Assembly: GCA_003576705.1 (NCBI GenBank)
Contig: QOZS01000031.1
Location: 1-64,000, forward strand
DNA: 64,000 nucleotides
Source of the DNA: Desertibaculum subflavum
Lineage (GTDB): Bacteria; Pseudomonadota; Alphaproteobacteria; Ferrovibrionales; Ferrovibrionaceae
Direction of reading: 5' to 3'
Shown: positions 48,295-56,441 of the stretch, piece by piece
How the letters are laid out: each line of letters starts with the position of its first letter
Position numbering within the stretch: the stretch's first letter is position 1
Notes under the pieces: generated by a model
Seen by the model: the letters and a program-made list of their open reading frames with translations, nothing else
The model's database searches: none
What the model was told of the DNA's origin: nothing
Translations under genes and position numbers: made by a program

Positions 48295-50010
48295 ATGCAC
48301 GACCTGGTCATCCGCGGCGGCACCATCATCGACGGCACCGGCGCACCGCGCCGCACCGGCGATGTCGCGATCGAAGGCGGCATCATCACGGCGGTCGGCG
48401 GCAAGCTCGGGCCGGCGAAGCGCGAGATCGACGCGGCGGGCTGCCTGGTCACGCCGGGCTTCGTCGACATCCACACGCATTATGACGGCCAGGCGACCTG
48501 GGATCCGGAGCTCGCGCCCTCCTCGCTGCACGGCGTGACCACAGCGGTGTTCGGCAATTGCGGCGTCGGCTTCGCGCCGGTCCGGCCCGGCGCCGCGCCC
48601 TATCTGATCAACCTGATGGAGGGCGTCGAGGACATTCCCGGCACCGTCCTCTCCGAAGGCGTGAAGTTCAACTGGGAGAGCTTTCCGGAGTATCTCGATG
48701 CTCTCGCCGCGATGCCGCGCGTCATGGATATCGGGACCCAGGCGACGCATGCCTCGCTCCGCTTCTACGTGATGGGCGAGCGCGGCGCCGACCATGCCGA
48801 GATCCCAACCGAGGCCGAGATCGTTGAGATGGGCCGCCTGCTCGAGGAGAGTCTCAGGGCCGGCGCGCTCGGCTTCACCACGTCGCGCACGATCAAACAC
48901 AAGGCCAAGGACGGAAGGCTGACGCCGAGCCTCTCGGCGCGGCAGGCCGAGCTGAACGGCCTCGCCCGCGCCATGCGCCGCGCCGGCAGCGGCGTGCTGG
49001 AAGTGAACTCCGATTTCGGGCCGGGCGAGTTCGAGGCGATGCGCGAGGCGGCGGAGATCGCCGGCCGGCCGCTTTCCTGCCTGATCGTGCAGGTCGACGC
49101 CAAGCCCGAGCTCTGGCGCGAGACCTTCGGCCAGATCCATGCCGCGCGCCGCGCCGGGATCGAGGCGACGGGCCAGGTCGGCGTGCGCCCCATCGGCGTC
49201 GTCATGGGCCTCGAGACGACGATGCATCCTTTCGCCAACCATCCGGCCTGGACATCGCTCGCCAACCTGTCGCCCAAGGAACGCTACGAGCGCCTGCAAT
49301 CCGACGACGCATTGCGCCGCCGCCTGGTGGAGGAGCGCCCGAACGACGGCGCGACGCGCTTCATGGCGACCGCGCTGACCAGGGCGAACATCCTCGACGG
49401 CGCGCTGAACTACGAGCCGGACCCGTTGATCGACAGCGTGCAGGCACGCGCCGAGAAGGCCGGCCGGGATCCCTGGGCGGTGGCGTTGGAGGCGATGATG
49501 GCGGATGGCGGCAAGGGCCTGCTGCTGCTGCCGTTCGAGAATTATTCCTACGGCAATCTCGACGTGGTGCGCGAGATGCTGACCGACGAGGCGAGCGTGA
49601 TCGGCGTGGCCGATGGCGGCGCCCATGTCGGCGTGATCTGCGATGCCAGCGCGCCGACCTTCCTGCTGACCCATTGGGCGCGCGACCGCAAGCGCGGGCC
49701 CGGCCTGCCGCTCGAATTCCTGGTGCGCAAGCACACCCGCGACACCGCGGCCGCCTATGCCTTGCGCGACCGCGGCATCCTCGCGCCCGGCTATCGCGCC
49801 GATATCAATGTGATCGATTTCGCGAACCTGCGGCTGCACCGGCCGGAAGTGGTCTACGACCTGCCGACCGGCGGCCGCCGCCTGATGCAGCGCGCGACCG
49901 GCTATCGCCACACTTTCGTCGCCGGCATCGAGACGCGGGCGAACGACCAGTTCACCGGCGCGCGGCCGGGCCAGCTGATCCGCCAGCCCGATGGTCGAAT
50001 ACAATGCTAG
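48295..50010 (+). CDS. N-acyl-D-amino-acid deacylase-type amidohydrolase
   Basis: A 571-residue amidohydrolase. MHDLVIRGGTIIDGTGAPRRTGDVAIEGG is the typical N-terminal beta sandwich, GCLVTPGFVDIHTHYDGQATWDPELAPSSLHGVTTAVFGNCGVGFAP the metal-binding HxH region; further His/Asp sites in DGATRFMATALTR and ADGGAHVGVICD. It fits the D-aminoacylase/N-acyl-D-glutamate deacylase group. The C-terminal end (PDGRIQC) coincides with the boundary where the sequence becomes AT-rich, so the last residues may have been altered by the island insertion. Confidence 0.88.
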   Translation: MHDLVIRGGTIIDGTGAPRRTGDVAIEGGIITAVGGKLGPAKREIDAAGCLVTPGFVDIHTHYDGQATWDPELAPSSLHGVTTAVFGNCGVGFAPVRPGAAPYLINLMEGVEDIPGTVLSEGVKFNWESFPEYLDALAAMPRVMDIGTQATHASLRFYVMGERGADHAEIPTEAEIVEMGRLLEESLRAGALGFTTSRTIKHKAKDGRLTPSLSARQAELNGLARAMRRAGSGVLEVNSDFGPGEFEAMREAAEIAGRPLSCLIVQVDAKPELWRETFGQIHAARRAGIEATGQVGVRPIGVVMGLETTMHPFANHPAWTSLANLSPKERYERLQSDDALRRRLVEERPNDGATRFMATALTRANILDGALNYEPDPLIDSVQARAEKAGRDPWAVALEAMMADGGKGLLLLPFENYSYGNLDVVREMLTDEASVIGVADGGAHVGVICDASAPTFLLTHWARDRKRGPGLPLEFLVRKHTRDTAAAYALRDRGILAPGYRADINVIDFANLRLHRPEVVYDLPTGGRRLMQRATGYRHTFVAGIETRANDQFTGARPGQLIRQPDGRIQC

Positions 50011-50102
50011 CGGTTGCTGCATGCCGGATCTACACTGCCCAATCGCGACTGCCGAAACAGGACATGCGGCGGCGCCCTGAACGTAAAACGACACAGTAAA
50101 TC

Positions 50103-52676
50103 ATGCCAATTGAAAACCCCTCTGAACGCGATTTCGCCTGCTTTCTCTGCGCCAAGGGTAAGGCGAAAAAGCTGTCCGACATATGCCCAGTATGCAATAA
50201 CCCCCTCAATGTCGGTTCTGTATTTGAGAACCAGGCACTTGACGGTTATTTCCTCAAACAATTCAAGGGCCGAGGGTACTACGGCGCAACGTACTATGGG
50301 ACAAACAGGATAGGCAAACCCGTCGCGATCAAGATCGTCCCAGTAAAATTATACGAACAACACGAAAAGTCATTCAGCGAAGAAGTGACCAAATATGCCC
50401 GGCTAGGATCACATCCAAATATTGCCGAACTTTTCGACGCAGGCGAAGGTACTGTGTTTTATAGAGATTCAAAGATCCCAGTATATTTCGTTATTATGGA
50501 ATGGGTTGAAGGTGTAACGCTAACCGAATTTTGTACGACTGAGAACATCAATGCGAATGTGGTTTATGGCGCGATACTCGATATAGCCTCAGGCATTCAG
50601 AGATTTGAGCAAAAGAATCTTTGGCACAATGATTTAAATTCTGACAATATATTAGTTAAGGAACTCACACCTGAAGAATTACAAGCTAGGCATAGCGGAT
50701 CCCGCTTTATCCTAAAAATCGTTGACACTGGCTCTGCCCTTTTTCGCCAAGCATTTCGAACTCATGCACTTAACGACCTTGCCTTTCTAGCGCGTCACAT
50801 TGACACTCTAGTCTTAGCAGCTCGAAAAAGTAGCGCAAGCACACCTAAAGAGGATTTATTTTTTCTTGACAATCTCGCCAAAATTGTAAGCCGTCTTTCA
50901 GACGAGAACCCGGCACGCCGCCTGCGCAGTGCAGAGGAAACAATTTCAGCTCTCACTCAACTTCGACGGCAGAGCTACTTACTTTCTGAAGAGACGGTCG
51001 CTATTTTGCAGTATCCATTTGAATATTTGAACGCAAATGACTTTCCAAGCGATGCACTTATCTGGAGATTATTTTCCAACCGGTTCCCTTGGGTCCGCGA
51101 CACTATTATGGTTGCAGCACAGTCAACACTTATAACCGGCCCGCGTGGCTCGGGCAAAACCATGATTCTGAAGTGCATGCGACTTAAGACTCGATTGGCA
51201 AGTTTTTCCCCAAGCGAGTCAAATGGTACAGTGTCAGACCAGATTGACAGCGACAGCTTCATAGGCTTTTTCGTCTCCGCTCGCCTAGAAATAGGTAATC
51301 ATTCACCGATAACCAAGCTACCGCCGTGGATGACGAAGGAAGAAACCGTGCTTTATTTTTTTCATCTCCTCTATCTATACGAGATATGTGACACACTTTT
51401 GTATGCGAAAATCAAAAATCTTCTTGTAATTAGCGATATCGCCGAGTTTGACTTCTGCTCTTTTCTCTCATCGTCTCTGGGAACCCGTGTAGACAGTTTA
51501 GGGTCCGCAATGTCCGCCATAAAGGACATTCAGTCCCAGATACTACTGCTTCAATTTGACCCACAGGAAAGTTCGCCACTTCTCAGCGCAAAATTCCTTT
51601 CGGAGATCTGTGCCAAGTTAAAAGCTGCAGTTCCGGCGTTTTTGGGAAAGAGCATTGTGTTTCTGTTGGATGATTTTTCGTTACCGAAAGTTCCCTCTAG
51701 TGTGCAGAAGACACTTCTGCCAGTTATTTGGAATTCCGGCGGTGGATACACGTTCAGAGTTACCGCTCACAGCGAAAGTACGGAATTTGTGGATAGTCGA
51801 CACAACCGATACAATGCAAATAGAGATTTCCGGGAGGTTAATTTAGGCGCGGAATACGTGAATTCAATTGATCTTGAGAAAAAGAGAACTGTGATTCACG
51901 AATGTATTGACGACATTTTCAAAAAGCGCTTCGAAGTAAGCCGTGTGCCTGTTGCACAGACCGCTCAATTATTGCTTGGAGATCGGAAGCGTTGGGACAT
52001 CGCAAAGGATATACGACAGCGGACGCTAGATGGTCGAATTCACGGCCTGCGATACTATGGGTGGGATACGGTAGTTTCACTTTGCTCCGGAGACATTAGT
52101 TATCTGATTGATCTAATCGGAAAAATGATCGACGGGATTGATTCCAGCCATTTTCCATTGTCCAAACCGATCGGAATAGCAAAGCAGAACAAAGTTATCC
52201 GAGAATACGCCCGAAAAGAGCTGTACAGCCTTCAAGATTTTTCTGTTCAGACGTGTAATCTCTATGAGATTGCTCTACATTTCGGAAAAATGTCTCTTTT
52301 CAAGTTGCAGCGTGATAACGTGGGGAGTGAGAAACGGCCCGCCGAATACCTTCGACTTGAAATTCAGTGGGCCAATGCGACAGATGAAGTGCGCAATGCA
52401 ACCGCAGAGCTTCTTCGTAATGGCGTATTTGTCGATGGCGGTTTTAGCACTTCATCCCAGGGGATACTCGCGCGCCGGCTGATCTTCCGGAAGCAGTTTA
52501 CGCCGGCTTTCCCGACCACTTTCCGCAGTCGGGATACGTTTCCGATGTCCGCCAGGCATTTCCTCGACTTCGTGCAGAATCCGCCTTCATTCCTACGCCG
52601 AATGCTGAGCGAAGCTGGGATTAGGCCGGACCAGCAGCAGCTGACGCTGGATAGACTCTTCGAACCAAGCGTCTGA
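50103..52676 (+). CDS. Zinc-ribbon / protein-kinase / P-loop ATPase fusion protein
   Basis: An 857-residue, AT-rich gene. Residues 13-31 hold a Cys4 zinc ribbon (CFLC ... CPVC). Residues ~45-290 are a Ser/Thr-kinase-like fold: glycine loop GRGYYGATYYGTN, Lys77 in VAIKIV, catalytic loop HNDLNSDNILV (Asp177, Asn182) and DTG (Asp208) in place of DFG. Residues ~330-560 contain a P-loop ATPase: Walker A GPRGSGKT (346-353) and Walker B IVFLLDDF (Asp523-524), with a sensor-like FRVTAHSE. The C-terminal ~250 residues are unassigned. It heads a same-strand operon with 52690-53706 (13 bp gap) and 53752-54300, and sits in an AT-rich island. Kinase plus ATPase fusion with two unknown partners suggests a signalling or defence system; this is inference. 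Confidence 0.82.
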   Translation: MPIENPSERDFACFLCAKGKAKKLSDICPVCNNPLNVGSVFENQALDGYFLKQFKGRGYYGATYYGTNRIGKPVAIKIVPVKLYEQHEKSFSEEVTKYARLGSHPNIAELFDAGEGTVFYRDSKIPVYFVIMEWVEGVTLTEFCTTENINANVVYGAILDIASGIQRFEQKNLWHNDLNSDNILVKELTPEELQARHSGSRFILKIVDTGSALFRQAFRTHALNDLAFLARHIDTLVLAARKSSASTPKEDLFFLDNLAKIVSRLSDENPARRLRSAEETISALTQLRRQSYLLSEETVAILQYPFEYLNANDFPSDALIWRLFSNRFPWVRDTIMVAAQSTLITGPRGSGKTMILKCMRLKTRLASFSPSESNGTVSDQIDSDSFIGFFVSARLEIGNHSPITKLPPWMTKEETVLYFFHLLYLYEICDTLLYAKIKNLLVISDIAEFDFCSFLSSSLGTRVDSLGSAMSAIKDIQSQILLLQFDPQESSPLLSAKFLSEICAKLKAAVPAFLGKSIVFLLDDFSLPKVPSSVQKTLLPVIWNSGGGYTFRVTAHSESTEFVDSRHNRYNANRDFREVNLGAEYVNSIDLEKKRTVIHECIDDIFKKRFEVSRVPVAQTAQLLLGDRKRWDIAKDIRQRTLDGRIHGLRYYGWDTVVSLCSGDISYLIDLIGKMIDGIDSSHFPLSKPIGIAKQNKVIREYARKELYSLQDFSVQTCNLYEIALHFGKMSLFKLQRDNVGSEKRPAEYLRLEIQWANATDEVRNATAELLRNGVFVDGGFSTSSQGILARRLIFRKQFTPAFPTTFRSRDTFPMSARHFLDFVQNPPSFLRRMLSEAGIRPDQQQLTLDRLFEPSV

Positions 52677-52689
52677 CCCGGGAGGCCGT

Positions 52690-53706
52690 ATGGTTCCCAA
52701 CATCGAGCTGCTCAAGAACCAACTCTCTGACATATGCCTCGTTGTGTGTGCCGGCTTCGAAGATCGTGCGCCGAGGGCCGCGGAGCTAATCGAAGGGATG
52801 GATGTGCGTGCACGATCCGTCCTGCTTTTGACGTATCCCGGAGAGGAGCATTCAGCTTCTTATGAGCGGTTAATGTCTGCCTGCCATCGGATAGCGCACG
52901 GGCCCGGCGCGGTGCGACAAATGCCGCTCGCCGACGCACTGCGGGAGCCTGGGCTCGTTGAAGTCATCAACATGCCCGGCGACCTCGTTGTTTGTGATAT
53001 AACTGCGCTTTCCCGGATCGCATTGTTTTCCATACTAACGAGAATAGTAAATTCCAATCGCCGACTATGGCTTCTTTATACTGAGGCAGAAGAATATTGG
53101 CCAACGAAAGAAGATTACGGCCGAATTAAACTGGATAGAGCATCAGATATGAGCGAAGCTTTCTTTAATCTAACCACATTTGAGCATGCGGAGATTGTGT
53201 ACTCGGGCCGGTGTCGCGTAGAAGAGATCCCCGGATTTGAAGGGCGTCATCTGCCCAATTACCCCCTCATGCTCATAGCTTTTCTGACGTTCAAAAGATC
53301 TCGGCTTGGGGCCATTTTGAGGGAATACGAGACGAATGTAAAAATTCTCGTGCAAGGAAAGCCGGTTCGCAGCGACCTGACTTGGCGAGAAAAGTTAATG
53401 GAGACTGTGAATTTCGATCTTATCGATGATAATAAAAATTCCGTTCATTTAGTAGAGACACTGGACTGGAAGGCAACACACACTTTTCTATCCCATATTT
53501 ACAACCGAGATCACAATAAATATAGATTCAACATTTTGATTGCGCCGCTGGGCAGTAAAATGCAGACGGTAGGGTCATGGGTGTTTGCAGTTGAGAACCC
53601 GTCAGTTAAACTCATCACCTCCTCTCCAGAGCGGCTGTTTCCCGAGAAGTACTCACGAGGTTGGCGTGACACGTTTATAATTAAAGACCTTCCGTTCAGA
53701 TCATGA
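52690..53706 (+). CDS. Unrecognised cytosolic protein, second gene of kinase-ATPase cassette
   Basis: A 338-residue protein, ATG at 52690 with GGGAGG upstream. Motifs: GFEDRA at 22-27, PGDLVVCDITALSR at 97-109, LLYTEAEEYWPT at 128-139, LGSKMQTVGSWVFAVENP near 287-304, and a PEKYSRGWRDTF tail. Alternating hydrophobic strands and helices suggest a Rossmann-like alpha/beta fold, possibly in two halves. No catalytic or nuclease motif is certain. It lies between the kinase-ATPase and the membrane protein on one operon. I cannot assign a family; it could be a sensor or effector of the system. Confidence 0.75.
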   Translation: MVPNIELLKNQLSDICLVVCAGFEDRAPRAAELIEGMDVRARSVLLLTYPGEEHSASYERLMSACHRIAHGPGAVRQMPLADALREPGLVEVINMPGDLVVCDITALSRIALFSILTRIVNSNRRLWLLYTEAEEYWPTKEDYGRIKLDRASDMSEAFFNLTTFEHAEIVYSGRCRVEEIPGFEGRHLPNYPLMLIAFLTFKRSRLGAILREYETNVKILVQGKPVRSDLTWREKLMETVNFDLIDDNKNSVHLVETLDWKATHTFLSHIYNRDHNKYRFNILIAPLGSKMQTVGSWVFAVENPSVKLITSSPERLFPEKYSRGWRDTFIIKDLPFRS

Positions 53707-53751
53707 GTATCTAATCCAAAGGGAGAAATTCAAAGGGAGCCAAGCAGAACT

Positions 53752-54300
53752 ATGCCACCCAGAACGAAGATCCTGCTGTCAATAGGCCTCTGGCATTTGG
53801 CGCTTTTCCTAGCAGCTGGTTATGCAATCTACTATGAGAATTTTGTGTCTGTGCAACCAACTGACGCCGGCCTCATTGAACACCGGCTACTTTGGATAAA
53901 TTGTTCCCTCATCGGGCTCGTAGGAAGTTCGCTGTATTTTTCGCGGAAGGTCTACGTTTACCTTATAACGAATAAACTTGGTCGCCTTGCGATTGCAATC
54001 GACGAATCTAAACGAACCGTCGATGAAGATGTATATAATAGTCAAGTCATTGGTTATTATATATACTTGACAACAAGGCCGCTAGGCGGATTGGCGATTG
54101 GTCCTGTCATCGCCATGATATTTCTAGGTGGCCTTACATCATTTGGGAAGACGTCGGGGTTCAACACCGGATCACTATCGATTGCCGGCGTGTACGTGAT
54201 TTATCTTTTGTCTTTTGTCGGTGGATACACGTCTAGCGATCTATTCGACTATCTCTCGACGGTCGGTGAGAAGTTTCGCAAGGGCACGAAATGGCACTGA
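53752..54300 (+). CDS. Four-helix membrane protein, third gene of kinase-ATPase cassette
   Basis: A 182-residue protein with four hydrophobic helices (about residues 8-27, 48-66, 107-128 and 143-163), separated by a charged cytosolic loop (KLGRLAIAIDESKRTVDEDVYNS). ATG at 53752 follows GGGAGCCAAGCAG. The base composition is AT-rich like its partners. Membrane proteins often act as the killing effector in bacterial defence cassettes, but no pore motif is identifiable. Convergent with the DUF4338 gene, stops 6 bp apart. Confidence 0.72.
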   Translation: MPPRTKILLSIGLWHLALFLAAGYAIYYENFVSVQPTDAGLIEHRLLWINCSLIGLVGSSLYFSRKVYVYLITNKLGRLAIAIDESKRTVDEDVYNSQVIGYYIYLTTRPLGGLAIGPVIAMIFLGGLTSFGKTSGFNTGSLSIAGVYVIYLLSFVGGYTSSDLFDYLSTVGEKFRKGTKWH

Positions 54301-54306
54301 CGTATT

Positions 54307-55503
54307 CTAAAGTGGGGCGTAAGCGGCAACGGCACCCTCCAATTCTATGCTGATCTTTTGAGCAAAACTCTCCCGGGGCCACTGTCGGAATTCCGGCCTC
54401 CGCCGTGCTCTTGCTTCCATCCAGCGATTTACCGCAAGTGCTGAGATTTCGGTGGTTGTCAACAGATCACCATAATTTGGCTCTCCGTGCCCCTGGCTCA
54501 AAATCTCAAGTGCATTCTCAGCAAGACAGGAAATGAATATCTCTCTTTGCACGCCGTGCCGAAGAAGCGCTTCGCTCAGCCCGAGAGATTTTAAAGACTC
54601 TCTAATGGTTCGCATTCGCCAGTTCGGACCACTTCCGAAGCGATGCTGATCCGGATACGAATGATCACGGACGCGGAGGTACTCTCTCATCATAGAAAAA
54701 ATCTTATCGGGTATGTGGAAGTGCCCCCACCCTTCACTTGTGCCAATAGGGCGAAAATAAACCCTCCCATTCAATTTCAAGCGATTGTACACAGAGGATC
54801 TACCAAGCGCCGAGCTAGTTGTGACAGCCACCAACTGAGCTTTCTTCTGAACCTTGGAGATAATTCCTTCTCTGGACCCATATTTGTTAGCAAAATCAGA
54901 AGCGACCTCTCGCGAACGGACTAAACAAGCAACTGCCTTTCCTCCAAGTAGCATGTTGTAAGGTGGTACAGCGCCGAGAACGTAGGCGTCCATCATATTT
55001 ACTAGGCGATCAGCACGGTCTTTCGCAGACCAGCAGATAAAATTATCGCGCGACCGAAGATTAAACACGGGATCTCCAAGCGCAATAATTCCGGCCAATT
55101 TTTCATTTTGCTCATCGAGCACCAGATATCGAATTCGACGCCCGTAGCCTTGCGAAACTGGAACCGACCAAGACAGTGACGCAAATCGAAACAAATCGGA
55201 CTCAATTGTTCCTGCATGGATCTGCTTTAACGAAAACCGAATCTTTGTCGGGTCCACGTCCCATCCATTGGCAAAATGCTCAATCAGTCTGCTGAAATTT
55301 CCTCTCAGGAACTCTGAATTTGTTGTGATCCGCTCGCGTCGCTGTTCAATGTGCAATTTACGAACATCGTCCTTCTGGCTCCGACTTGCTATTAGTCCCG
55401 CGCCCTCTCCCATTCGAAACCCAAGTGATTTCAAATGACTTCTAAGGTTCCGCTTTAATGCAGCTTCCGAAGTAAGCGCGGGAATTATCCGTGATTGGGT
55501 CAT
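54307..55503 (-). CDS. DUF4338 (DruA-like) protein
   Basis: A 398-residue protein. The central region GRRIRYLVLDEQNEKLAGIIALGDPVFNLRSRDNFICW, AYVLGAVPPYNMLLGGKAVACLVRSREVASDFANKYG and LVAVTTSSALGRSSVYNRL matches the DUF4338 domain, which defines DruA of the Druantia anti-phage system. The companion Druantia helicase (DruE) and other dru genes are absent, so it is an orphan. It lies on the opposite strand to the kinase-ATPase cassette at the right end of the AT-rich island. Probable defence-related gene. Confidence 0.75.
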   Translation of the reverse strand: MTQSRIIPALTSEAALKRNLRSHLKSLGFRMGEGAGLIASRSQKDDVRKLHIEQRRERITTNSEFLRGNFSRLIEHFANGWDVDPTKIRFSLKQIHAGTIESDLFRFASLSWSVPVSQGYGRRIRYLVLDEQNEKLAGIIALGDPVFNLRSRDNFICWSAKDRADRLVNMMDAYVLGAVPPYNMLLGGKAVACLVRSREVASDFANKYGSREGIISKVQKKAQLVAVTTSSALGRSSVYNRLKLNGRVYFRPIGTSEGWGHFHIPDKIFSMMREYLRVRDHSYPDQHRFGSGPNWRMRTIRESLKSLGLSEALLRHGVQREIFISCLAENALEILSQGHGEPNYGDLLTTTEISALAVNRWMEARARRRPEFRQWPRESFAQKISIELEGAVAAYAPL

Positions 55504-55614
55504 GCATGTCGGCTCGGCGTGCTATTGCAAATTCTAGTTGAGATTGGATCGCTAATGAAAGCGCCACCTGCATCAAATATGCTCTAATTGAGTGATCCGC
55601 AGTACTTTTACCGG

Positions 55615-56427
55615 CTAGCCCGCCGAATCCCGCGCCGGGGCCTGGATGGTCACGCCGCCATCCACCACCAGGGTCTGGCCGGTGATGTAGCGGGCGTGGT
55701 TCGACAGCAGGAAGCGCACGGCGTGGCCGACATCCCAGCCGGTGCCTTCGATGCCGAGCACCGAGGCCTTGGCGCGCTGCGACCGCGCGTTCTCGCTCAT
55801 GCCGCCGGCATAGACCATCGGCGTATAGACCGGGCCCGGCGCCACGCAGTTGACGCGGATGCCGTCCTTGCCGTGATCCACTGCCATGGCGCGGCTCAGT
55901 GCGATCACCGCGCCTTTCGAGGTCGTGTAGGTGGTGAGGTTGCGCGGGCGCAAAGCCGAGATCGACGAGACGTTGACGATGGCGCCGCCCTTGGCCGTCT
56001 TGATCATCGCGGGAATCGCGTATTTCGAGCAGAGGAACATGGTCTCGACATTGATCTGCATGACCCGGCGATAGGTCTCCAGCGGCTCGTCCACCACGCT
56101 GCCGCGGCTGCCAATGCCGATATTGTTGTCGAGGAAGTCGAGCCGGCTGAAATGGTCGAGCGCCGCCTGCACCATCTGCTCGCACTGCTTGGGAACGGTT
56201 GCGTCGGTGGCGTGGGCGATGGCGGTGCCGCCCTCCGCCTTGATCATCTCCGCGGTGCGCTCGGCGAGCTTGAGCTCGCGGTCGACCACCAGAACCCTGG
56301 CGCCGGCGCGCGCCAGCAGCATTGCCGCCGCACGGCCATTGCCGATGCCGTCGCCCGCGGCGCCGCCGCCGGCGACGATCGCCGCCTTGCCTTCGAAGCC
56401 GTAATCGTTCTCCGGACCCACTGTCAT
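55615..56427 (-). CDS. Short-chain dehydrogenase/reductase
   Basis: A 270-residue SDR. The NAD(P)-binding loop is modified (AAIVAGGGAAGDGIGNGRAAAMLLARAG); the NNIGIG element, catalytic Ser in IVNVSSISALR and the YTTSK motif (Tyr-x3-Lys) are present. FGENERA-type classification not attempted. ATG at 56427 with GGGGAG upstream. First reading-direction neighbours are SMP-30-like, NIPSNAP and a dehydrogenase on the same strand, a catabolic operon. Confidence 0.88.
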   Translation of the reverse strand: MTVGPENDYGFEGKAAIVAGGGAAGDGIGNGRAAAMLLARAGARVLVVDRELKLAERTAEMIKAEGGTAIAHATDATVPKQCEQMVQAALDHFSRLDFLDNNIGIGSRGSVVDEPLETYRRVMQINVETMFLCSKYAIPAMIKTAKGGAIVNVSSISALRPRNLTTYTTSKGAVIALSRAMAVDHGKDGIRVNCVAPGPVYTPMVYAGGMSENARSQRAKASVLGIEGTGWDVGHAVRFLLSNHARYITGQTLVVDGGVTIQAPARDSAG

Positions 56428-56441
56428 GGCTTCACTCCCCT

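Noticed and set aside
47218..50094. 958-codon minus-strand frame antisense to the dehydrogenase and amidohydrolase
   Set aside because: Length comes only from GC-rich codon structure; the + strand genes have all catalytic motifs and the antisense translation has none.
54307..55503. Complete Druantia defence system
   Set aside because: Only a DUF4338 protein is present; the large helicase DruE and the other dru genes are missing.
50000..55615. Direct att-like repeats flanking the AT-rich island
   Set aside because: GCTAGC-like hexamers occur near both ends but the match is short and in mismatched context.
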